Shown here: positions 1-6,852 of the stretch, in pieces | How the letters are laid out: each line of letters starts with the position of its first letter | How positions within the stretch are numbered: position 1 is the stretch's first letter | Source of the DNA: Methyloligella solikamskensis | GTDB lineage: Bacteria > Pseudomonadota > Alphaproteobacteria > Rhizobiales > Methyloligellaceae | Reading direction: 5' to 3' | DNA length: 64,000 nucleotides | Assembly (NCBI RefSeq): GCF_042676065.1 | Contig: NZ_JBHTJO010000001.1 | Location: 806,001 to 870,000, forward strand | Notes under the pieces: model-generated | What the model was told of the DNA's origin: nothing | Databases searched by the model: none | What the model saw: only the letters and a program-made list of their open reading frames with translations | Made by a program: the position numbers and the translations under genes

Positions 1-397
1 CTTGGCAAGGGGGCTCAAATGCCGCCCCCGTTGCATCCCCCGCTCGATATCGCCGGACTTCGGGTATCGAACCCTGCACCGGCGATTGATGCGTTTATCT
101 ACCGCCGATCCGAGGCCGCACAGCGGCACGGATCAGGACGCGTGAGTGGGCTCACGAAAACGCATCACGGGCAAAAGGAAATCCCGCTTTCCCTTTGCAA
201 TCCCTGCGGCTGGGAGGAGCTGTCGCGCTGCCCCCAAACCCCCATCGAACAGGGGGACGGATCGCCGTCCGCCTGTACCCCTCGCGATCAAGACTTTCGC
301 GTCCTGAACCACGACCAGCCATGTCATTGCTGGACCGCGCCCATGGGCTCTGCCCCTGGACCCCGTGCGCCGGCTTTCCGCTTTTTCGAGGTGCCTC
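1..397. other. Structured non-coding region, candidate origin of transfer
   Basis: No convincing gene lies here. Six inverted repeats follow one another directly upstream of mobC. They have 8-bp arms at 49-56/79-86 (with an inner GGGT/ACCC), 6-bp arms at 107-112/129-134 (with an inner GCCG/CGGC), 6-bp arms at 141-146/151-156, two 5-bp blocks at 171-181/188-198, 5-bp arms at 239-243/252-256, and 6-bp arms at 255-260/265-270. A hairpin-rich stretch next to a MobC-relaxase pair is the usual place for oriT. I did not recognise a nic site, so this is inferred from position and structure. Confidence 0.45.
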
Positions 398-751
398 ATG
401 GTAGCTAGCGGCAGCGAAAACCGTGTCCGCTCTGCCGCCCTTCGCGTGCGGCTTTCCCCTGAAGAAGCCGAACAAATCCGCGCCCGTGCCGACCGGGCCG
501 GGCTGTCGGTTTCGGCTTATTTGAGGGCCATGGCCCTTGAGGGAAAGCCGCTGCGGGCGGAGCGTCAGCCCGGCGTCAATCGCCAGCTCGCAGCACGGCT
601 GATTGGCGAGTTGGGTCGCATGAGCCATGCCTTCCGGCAGGCCGCCGATACTGGCGACCCGAAAGCATGCGGCGATGTGATTGATGCCGTTCACCGTGAT
701 CTTGCCGAGCTTCGAGCGCTCTTTTTCGAAGCGCTGGGCCGCGAGCCGTAA
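398..751 (+). CDS. mobC: MobC-like relaxosome accessory protein
   Basis: This 117-residue protein has a ribbon-helix-helix-like N-terminal half (about residues 7-45, including RVRLSPEEAEQIRARADRAG and the AYLRAMALEG stretch). That is typical of MobC-family proteins, which bind oriT and help the relaxase open it. I chose the ATG at 398, preceded by a GAGGTG ribosome-binding site, because an upstream in-frame GTG at 365 adds residues unlike the family. It lies 15 nt before the relaxase gene and directly after a hairpin-rich region, as expected for an oriT-mobC-relaxase unit. The family call rests on sequence pattern and context. Confidence 0.75.
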   Translation: MVASGSENRVRSAALRVRLSPEEAEQIRARADRAGLSVSAYLRAMALEGKPLRAERQPGVNRQLAARLIGELGRMSHAFRQAADTGDPKACGDVIDAVHRDLAELRALFFEALGREP

Positions 752-766
752 GCGGGAGCGGCGGCC

Positions 767-2191
767 ATGATCCTCAAAGGCAATGCCCGCAGCTCCGGTA
801 GCGATCTCGCCAGTCATCTCCTCAATCTCTACGACAACGATTCCGTCGAGATTGACGAGCTGACCCAGACCCAAGCCACCGATCTTCACGGCGCATTCGC
901 TGAATTCGAAGCCGTGGCCACCGGCACGCGCTGCCGCAAGCCGCTTTACAGCCTTTCGATCAATCCGGCCGAGCCGCTGACCCGTGACCAGTATCGTGCC
1001 GTAATTGATCGCATCGGCGACAAGCTCGGTCTGTCTGATCAGCCGCGCGCGGTCGTCTTTCATGTCAAGCAGGGCGCGGATGGCGTTGCGCGCGAGCATT
1101 GCCATGTCGTCTGGTCCCGTATCGATGTGACCGGCATGAAAGCGGTGCAGCTTTCCCATGACCGCCAGAAGCTGCGCTCGGTGGCCCAGGAGCTCGCCGC
1201 TGAATTCGAGCATCCGCTGCCCGAGGGCTTGGCGCGCAATCGCGGCGCAGAGCGCTATAACGGTCAGGCGCGTGACGTCGGTGTGGGCGAGCTGGCGCAG
1301 TCCGGGCGCTCAGGCCTGCAGGCCGATGCCCGGCGCGCCGCCATCACGGAAGCTTACCTCAACAGCGCGCGCGGCAAGGCCTTTCAGGCGGCACTGGAAC
1401 AGCGCGGCTATTTTCTCGCGCGTGGCGATAAGCGCGGTTTCGTCGTCGTTGATCGCGCCGGTCACGTGCACAGCCTTCCGCGGCAGATTAGCGGTGCCAA
1501 TACCAAAGACGTGCGCGCCAAGCTGGCACCGCTTAGCCCTGATGATCTGCCGGATGTGAAAACTGTGCGGGCGCGCATCGCCAAGATGGCCGATGAGGAG
1601 CAGCTTGATGATGAGGAGCTGCCGCGCTTGCGGCGCTCGCCCGATGAGCTCAAACGCCGGCAGGCGGGACGGCGGGGCGCGCTGAATGGCAGGCTGCAGA
1701 AGCTTGAGCTCAAGCAGCGTGGTGAGCGCCTGGCCCTGCACAAGGCGCAGGAGCAGGAAAGAAAGCGACCGTTTGCGCGCGCGGCCAGGGCGGTCATGGC
1801 GCTTGCTAATCGCGTGCCGGTCCTGCGCTCGGTGTTGGGACCGCTGGCGCGCAAGCCGTTCGCTCGGCTCGAAGAGCGCCACAAAGAGGAGAATGAGGCG
1901 CTCGACCGGCGTTACGGAAATGAAGCGAAGCCGTTGCGAGGACAGCAGCAAGCCTTGAAGCGGATCGAGCAGCGCGAAAACCGGTCACTTGCTTTCGATC
2001 GCAAGCGACTTGAGCGCGCCCAAGCGCTGCAGGCTGAGACGCGGCGGCAGACTCTCACCGATGAGATGCGGCAGGCCGGTCAGGAGATGACCGCGCGGCA
2101 GCGTGAGGTCAAGCGCCGGCTCGAAGAAGCGGAAAAGCGGCGGCAGCAAAGGCACCCGCGGCCACGACGGCCGCGCGGGCCAGGTATGTAG
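767..2191 (+). CDS. Relaxase / mobilization nuclease (MobA/VirD2-like)
   Basis: This 474-residue protein would nick one strand at oriT and pilot it into a recipient. Residues 1-170 hold the relaxase domain. A tyrosine in the LLNLYDND segment near residue 22 is a candidate catalytic residue, and the FHVKQGADGVAREHCHVVW segment (about residues 97-115) supplies the histidines of the HUH metal site. The C-terminal half is rich in Arg, Glu and Gln and probably forms long helices or coiled coil. No primase, helicase or type IV secretion genes lie in this window, so the element may be mobilizable rather than self-transmissible. It is translated 15 nt after mobC. Confidence 0.85.
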   Translation: MILKGNARSSGSDLASHLLNLYDNDSVEIDELTQTQATDLHGAFAEFEAVATGTRCRKPLYSLSINPAEPLTRDQYRAVIDRIGDKLGLSDQPRAVVFHVKQGADGVAREHCHVVWSRIDVTGMKAVQLSHDRQKLRSVAQELAAEFEHPLPEGLARNRGAERYNGQARDVGVGELAQSGRSGLQADARRAAITEAYLNSARGKAFQAALEQRGYFLARGDKRGFVVVDRAGHVHSLPRQISGANTKDVRAKLAPLSPDDLPDVKTVRARIAKMADEEQLDDEELPRLRRSPDELKRRQAGRRGALNGRLQKLELKQRGERLALHKAQEQERKRPFARAARAVMALANRVPVLRSVLGPLARKPFARLEERHKEENEALDRRYGNEAKPLRGQQQALKRIEQRENRSLAFDRKRLERAQALQAETRRQTLTDEMRQAGQEMTARQREVKRRLEEAEKRRQQRHPRPRRPRGPGM

Positions 2192-2285
2192 CAAGCTTTG
2201 CGCAGCGCGTTAACCAATTATTATCTATGTTTTACTTAAAATGTATCAGTGTAGATAAAAATAATATTGTTTAGTTGGGGTTATT

Positions 2286-2732
2286 ATGGAGGGCGTTTCA
2301 AAATATCCGGGTGTTGGAAGGTTTCATCTAAGAGGGTTTGAGTACGACGACAGCAATGTCTATGCGGCCATACGCTACCAGGTGGGGAACTATATTCCCG
2401 ATCGTAACTACGCGTTGCGCGACCATTCGCATCTGTCACTCAAATGCGACGTCGATCATCTCGGGGCCATGATCCAAATGCTCCCCGAGGGCGAAGAACG
2501 CGATTACATCGAGGCCGTGTTCGAGGTCGTCGAGGCCATGAACAGTTATAATTTTGACCTGCGCGAGGTTCTTGATTTCGCGCACATGCCATCGGCGACG
2601 CAGAGCTTCAACGAGATCATGCGTGACGGGTTCGTGCGCAAGAAGGAAGAGCTGGACAGCGCCATGAAACGGCTCTTGTCCTTTGACCCCGACACCGCCA
2701 AAGGAGCCAAGAAGGAATTCCCGCTTCATTAG
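2286..2732 (+). CDS. Hypothetical protein
   Basis: I do not recognise this 148-residue protein. It has no signal peptide or membrane segment, is acidic in the middle and contains an EAVFEVVEAMNSYN helix-like stretch. The ATG at 2286 follows a GGGG-type ribosome-binding site. The preceding 90 bp (2195-2285) are much more AT-rich than the surroundings and probably carry its own promoter. The gene ends shortly before a strong bidirectional terminator. Its place beside the mobilization genes suggests an accessory gene of the element. Confidence 0.6.
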   Translation: MEGVSKYPGVGRFHLRGFEYDDSNVYAAIRYQVGNYIPDRNYALRDHSHLSLKCDVDHLGAMIQMLPEGEERDYIEAVFEVVEAMNSYNFDLREVLDFAHMPSATQSFNEIMRDGFVRKKEELDSAMKRLLSFDPDTAKGAKKEFPLH

Positions 2733-2771
2733 CCGTGATCGCCCTTTGTCTGTTCGATCCGCGTTTACGAG

Positions 2772-2806
2772 AAAAGCCGCCCGGCTTCGCTGACCGGGCG
2801 GCTTTT
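2772..2806. terminator. Bidirectional intrinsic terminator
   Basis: A perfect 13-bp inverted repeat (AAAAGCCGCCCGG at 2772-2784, its complement at 2794-2806) with a 9-nt loop. It has A and T runs on the outer sides, so it can stop transcription from both directions. It separates the + strand gene ending at 2732 from the convergent gene ending at 2808. Confidence 0.9.
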
Positions 2807-2807
2807 A

Positions 2808-3143
2808 CTATGGGGCGATAATAGCCGCCAGGATCGACACCGCCAGGATCAGTCCGAAAAAGCTGAGAACGGCGTACATAACCACCTTGAGGAACAGCTT
2901 CAGTCCTCCCTTGGCACGGCTCGCAGGTAACGCCCGGTTAGGCGTGAACTTGATGGTTCCGTATTGTTGAACCGGGGGAGTGCGCGGCGGCTTTAGCGGC
3001 GTTCTGTGCGGAGTTGGCCGTGCCGGCGGGACATAAACTGACCACGGGGCATAGGGATTACGCTGTCCGCGGCCGTCGGCGCCGGTAAGAGCAATCCACT
3101 CCTGCTCGATGGCGCTGTCGGGCTTTTTGTAAGTTCGGGGCAT
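2808..3143 (-). CDS. Hypothetical small membrane-anchored protein
   Basis: This 111-residue protein has a soluble, proline-rich N-terminal half and a single hydrophobic segment at the C terminus (about residues 87-109, AVLSFFGLILAVSILAAIIA). It is therefore probably a tail-anchored membrane protein. The ATG at 3143 follows an AGGAGACACC-type ribosome-binding site. I do not recognise the family. It points back towards the relaxase gene and shares the 2772-2806 terminator. Confidence 0.6.
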   Translation of the reverse strand: MPRTYKKPDSAIEQEWIALTGADGRGQRNPYAPWSVYVPPARPTPHRTPLKPPRTPPVQQYGTIKFTPNRALPASRAKGGLKLFLKVVMYAVLSFFGLILAVSILAAIIAP

Positions 3144-3571
3144 GGGGTGTCTCCTTTCCTCTATCTTCTGTTCCGTTGCTCACTTGGGTGAGCTGTAGAT
3201 AGGAGGGCAGAGACGGCACAGCACGGTCACGACTTGGTCACGGATTAAGTGAGAGAGACGTTGTCAGTGTTTGGGCGCGCCCGTCTTTGCCGGACCGGGC
3301 TCTATTCGTGCTTGCGGCGTCATTCTTCACGCGCTGCGCGCTTCGAAGCCTTGGCGTTCACCGAACCCCTGCTTCGCACGGTTTCGGCCCATTCGGGTTA
3401 CGATCCCTCGCGCGAGAAGAGACTTTCAGACTCTCCAGCAAAGCAGCTCTAAGCCTGCCGCACGATCGCCGCGCGTCGCCCCGGTCAGGGTTGAGGGCGA
3501 CGGACGGCTCCGGCGAAGCAGGCTTTAAGGAGGCGCGATTCAATAAATGCGGGATTTTTCACTATAAAAAT
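3144..3571. other. Intergenic region without a recognisable gene
   Basis: This 430-bp stretch has short overlapping open frames on both strands but none with family-like sequence or a good start. It holds a 6-bp hairpin (GCTCAC/GTGAGC, about 3178-3193) and a short direct repeat of GGTCACG around 3223-3240. Both lie close to the start of the minus-strand gene at 3143 and may belong to its promoter. Nothing else is evident. Confidence 0.4.
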
Positions 3572-3590
3572 GTGTAGCCATTGGTTACAC
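3572..3590. promoter_or_regulatory. Palindromic operator over the promoter of the restriction operon
   Basis: The 19-bp sequence GTGTAGCCATTGGTTACAC is an imperfect palindrome, with 8 of 9 arm pairs matching. It starts 4 bp after a TATAAA-like -10 element (3563-3568) and ends 8 bp before the ATG of a ribbon-helix-helix gene. Its position suggests that this small regulator represses its own operon. Confidence 0.65.
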
Positions 3591-3598
3591 TTGCACGC

Positions 3599-3799
3599 AT
3601 GAAGGATGTAGGGCTACGGATACGCGTTCAGAGGGAACTGCGAGAGCAGTTCCTCGAAGCCTGTAAGGCGCAGGACAAACCTGCCGCCCAGGTGCTGCGC
3701 GAATTCATGCGGGAGTATGTTCAAAGCAATCTGCCGACGGAAACTAAATCCGCAAGGCATAGTGCTGACCGCAAAAAGAAAGGCTGTACCCAAGTATGA
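3599..3799 (+). CDS. Ribbon-helix-helix-type small DNA-binding protein
   Basis: This 66-residue protein has a short beta-strand-like start (LRIRVQRELREQFLEACKAQ) followed by two helices, the layout of Arc/CopG-type ribbon-helix-helix repressors. The C terminus is basic. I chose the ATG at 3599 over an in-frame TTG at 3581, because the TTG would lie inside the palindromic operator. Its stop codon overlaps the start of the restriction gene (ATGA at 3796-3799), so the two are translationally coupled. It is likely to control the timing of restriction-modification expression and may be an antitoxin-like partner of the RelE-like domain in the fourth gene. That role is inference. Confidence 0.7.
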   Translation: MKDVGLRIRVQRELREQFLEACKAQDKPAAQVLREFMREYVQSNLPTETKSARHSADRKKKGCTQV

Positions 3800-6700
3800 C
3801 CGAGACGTTCTACGAACAGCCGATCCTGAACTCTCCATATGAGGAGCCCACCCGGCATCACGCATTGGACGAAGAAGGCCAGCCGCTGGATCAACCCCCG
3901 GTCATGGGGCGCAGACGTTCTGAATTAATCACCCCTGTTCCCAAGCCGCGCAAACGCCGTGCGAAGTCTGACGACAAGCAAACTTCCATGAACCTGCAAG
4001 CTGATGATGGACTTTCATCGGACGAACAGGAGTACAATCCAACCCCGATCATCAATGAAATACGATCAGCTGTGGCGAGCTGGCGAAAACTTCCGAGCCA
4101 AACTGATTGGGGGGTGACCCCGACCACTGCGCGGCTACTTCAGCACTGGCGGCAATATGACTTCCAGGGCGTCCGCCCATTCTTCTGTCAGGTAGAGGCG
4201 GTGGAAACGATCATCTGGCTTACCGAAGTCGCTCGGAACCAGAAGACCTACAAGCACATATGGGATCACATCCAGGGGGCAAACGAACAAGCCAACCCCG
4301 ATTTACTCCGTCTTGCGATGAAAATGGCAACCGGTGCCGGCAAGACGACCGTGATGGCCATGCTTATGGCTTGGCAAACTGTGAATGCTGTTCGTTCGCC
4401 TACAAGCAAGCTTTTCACTCGTGGCTTTCTTATCGTCACTCCTGGAATCACCATCCGCGATCGATTGCGTGTTTTGCAGCCTAACGATCCCGAGAGCTAT
4501 TACAAAACCCGCGAACTTGTTCCGGCAGACATGCTGGAGGACATCAACAAAGCTAAGATCGTCATCACCAACTATCACTCGTTTCAGCTCCGTGAGCTGA
4601 TGGATGTCAACAAGGTTGGAAAGTCGCTTCTGCAAGGTCGAGGTGAGCCACTTAGGACACAAGAGACCGAAGGCCAGATGGTTAGGCGCGTCGCTGAAGA
4701 GCTTATGGGTCTCAAGAATGTTGTCGTCATCAACGACGAAGCTCATCACTGTTACAGGGAAAAGCCCGGTAACGAAGATATTGACGACCTGAAAGGCGAT
4801 GAAAAGAAGGAAGCCGAAGCTGAAAACAAAGCGGCCCGCGTTTGGATCAACGGCATCGAAGCTTTTAAGCGCAAGCTGGGCGTTCGGGCCGTATACGATC
4901 TGTCGGCGACACCCTTCTTTCTGAGCGGGTCTGGTTGGGCCGAAGGCACGTTATTCCCTTGGACCGTTAGCGACTTCTCACTCATCGATGCCATTGAGTG
5001 CGGAATCGTGAAGCTGCCACGCGTGCCGGTTGCCGATAACATCCCCGGTGCCGACGTTCCGATCTTTCGGAACCTCTGGGAACACATCGGCAAAGACATG
5101 CCAAAGAAGGGAAAACTTACAGGCGATCCCCTGGCAATCCCCGACAAGCTGAAGACCGCTCTTCACACTCTCTACAAGCACTATGAAGAAACGTTCGAAG
5201 TATGGGAGCGTGCGGGTATCGAGACGCCTCCGGTCTTCATCGTGGTCTGCAACAACACTTCCACATCGAAGCTCGTCCATGAATGGATTTCAGGGTGGCA
5301 ACGACCAAACGATGATGGAGAGGAGGTCTTTGAGCACAACGGCCATCTCAAACTGTTCCGAAACTTCGACGAAAATGGCAACCGGTTTGCGCGACCCAAC
5401 ACCCTATTGATCGATAGCAATCAGATCGAGTCCGGCGATGCGTTGGATAAGAACTTCCGTGAGATTGCTTCTCTGGAGATCGAGCAGTTCAAGCGTGAAA
5501 TCATCCAGCGATCAGGTGCTGGTGATGTTGGCGAAATTTCTGATGCAGAGCTTCTTCGTGAAGTGATGAACACGGTCGGCAAGAAAGGCCGACTAGGTGA
5601 GAAGGTTCGATGCGTTGTCTCCGTTTCGATGCTCACGGAGGGATGGGATGCCAACACAGTCACGCATATTTTGGGCATCCGCGCCTTTGGCACTCAGCTG
5701 CTTTGTGAGCAGGTCGTCGGGCGGGGGCTGCGGCGCTATTCGTACGAGCTGAATAATGAAGACCTGTTCAATGTCGAATACGCCGACATCATGGGCATCC
5801 CATTCGACTTTACAGCAAAGCCTCAACCTGCACCTGTCAAGCCGCCGAAGAAGACAACACGCGTCCATGCGGTCAGAGAGCGCTCGGAATTGGAGATTCT
5901 ATTCCCGCGCGTCACCGGTTATCGCGTCGATCTTCCCGAAGAGCGTCTGACGGCAAACTTTAATGACGACTCGAAATTGGTTCTTACGCCGGAAGACGTC
6001 GGCCCGGGCCAGACATTGATGGAAGGTATCGTCGGTGAAGGGGTGATGATCTCAGCCGCCGAGGCGCAGTCCAAACGGCCAAGCACGATTGCGTACGATC
6101 TCGCTAAGCACCTTTTGATGAAATATTTCAAAGATGCCGACGGTGAGCCCAAGCTGCATCTGTTTTGGCAGATCAAACGCATTGCGCGTCAGTGGATTGA
6201 TGATGGCTATCTGGAGTGCAAGGGCGACACCGGCATGTGGATGCTGGAGTACCTCAATGTCGCTAACCAGGCCACCGAACGCATCTATAACGCGATCGTC
6301 GATTCGATTGGCGACAAGCGTCGGGTTAAAGCCGTCCTTGACCCTTACAATCCCAGCTCCTCCACTTCGCATGTCGGCTTTTCGACGACGAAGGACCTTT
6401 ACGAAACGGAGCCGAAAAAGTGTCACATCAACTACGTTGTGATCGACAGTGACTGGGAAGCTGAGTTCGCGCGTGTAGCCGAGCAACATCCGAACGTGAT
6501 TTCCTACGCCAAGAACCAAGGACTTGGCTTCGAGGTTCCCTACAAAGATGGCTCAGCGGCGCGGCATTACATCCCTGACTTCATAGTGAAGATTGACGAC
6601 GGCCACGGCAAAGAAGACCCGCTAAACCTCGTCGTGGAGGTAAAGGGCTTCAGAAACGAAAACGTAAAGCTGAAATCACAAACCGTGCGGACGCAATGGG

Positions 6701-6852
6701 TGCCAGGGGTCAATAATCTCGGTCTTTATGGCCGATGGGCATTCGAAGAATTCAATGATGTTTACGAGATCGACAAGGCATTTAAGGAACTCATCGATCG
6801 CGCAATCAATGGAGAGACTACAAAAACACTGCAAGAAGAGGGCGCAACCTGA
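3796..6852 (+). CDS. Type III-like restriction enzyme, Res (helicase-nuclease) subunit
   Basis: This 1018-residue protein combines a superfamily 2 helicase with a C-terminal nuclease. Walker A is at 177-185 (MATGAGKTT), the DEAH-type Walker B at 314-317 (NDEAHHCY), and motif VI-like residues lie in the EQVVGRGLRR stretch. Near the C terminus a PD-(D/E)XK nuclease is visible: PDF with Asp928, and VEVKG with Glu948 and Lys950. The protein should translocate on and cut DNA lacking the partner methylation. It overlaps the methyltransferase gene by one base (TGATG), as expected of a coupled Res-Mod pair. The first 90 residues are polar and may be disordered. Confidence 0.88.
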   Translation: MTETFYEQPILNSPYEEPTRHHALDEEGQPLDQPPVMGRRRSELITPVPKPRKRRAKSDDKQTSMNLQADDGLSSDEQEYNPTPIINEIRSAVASWRKLPSQTDWGVTPTTARLLQHWRQYDFQGVRPFFCQVEAVETIIWLTEVARNQKTYKHIWDHIQGANEQANPDLLRLAMKMATGAGKTTVMAMLMAWQTVNAVRSPTSKLFTRGFLIVTPGITIRDRLRVLQPNDPESYYKTRELVPADMLEDINKAKIVITNYHSFQLRELMDVNKVGKSLLQGRGEPLRTQETEGQMVRRVAEELMGLKNVVVINDEAHHCYREKPGNEDIDDLKGDEKKEAEAENKAARVWINGIEAFKRKLGVRAVYDLSATPFFLSGSGWAEGTLFPWTVSDFSLIDAIECGIVKLPRVPVADNIPGADVPIFRNLWEHIGKDMPKKGKLTGDPLAIPDKLKTALHTLYKHYEETFEVWERAGIETPPVFIVVCNNTSTSKLVHEWISGWQRPNDDGEEVFEHNGHLKLFRNFDENGNRFARPNTLLIDSNQIESGDALDKNFREIASLEIEQFKREIIQRSGAGDVGEISDAELLREVMNTVGKKGRLGEKVRCVVSVSMLTEGWDANTVTHILGIRAFGTQLLCEQVVGRGLRRYSYELNNEDLFNVEYADIMGIPFDFTAKPQPAPVKPPKKTTRVHAVRERSELEILFPRVTGYRVDLPEERLTANFNDDSKLVLTPEDVGPGQTLMEGIVGEGVMISAAEAQSKRPSTIAYDLAKHLLMKYFKDADGEPKLHLFWQIKRIARQWIDDGYLECKGDTGMWMLEYLNVANQATERIYNAIVDSIGDKRRVKAVLDPYNPSSSTSHVGFSTTKDLYETEPKKCHINYVVIDSDWEAEFARVAEQHPNVISYAKNQGLGFEVPYKDGSAARHYIPDFIVKIDDGHGKEDPLNLVVEVKGFRNENVKLKSQTVRTQWVPGVNNLGLYGRWAFEEFNDVYEIDKAFKELIDRAINGETTKTLQEEGAT

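Noticed and set aside
61..73. T-arm-like sequence (GGGTTCGATACCC on the minus strand) suggesting a tRNA
   Set aside because: Only three base pairs form in the T stem, and no acceptor, D or anticodon arm follows. It is part of a larger inverted repeat.
152..1213. Minus-strand frame of 353 codons across mobC and the relaxase start
   Set aside because: It lies opposite two recognisable genes and the hairpin region, with no domain-like sequence.
3249..3577. Overlapping small + strand frames
   Set aside because: Three frames overlap with arginine- and proline-rich compositions typical of GC-rich non-coding DNA, and none has a ribosome-binding site.
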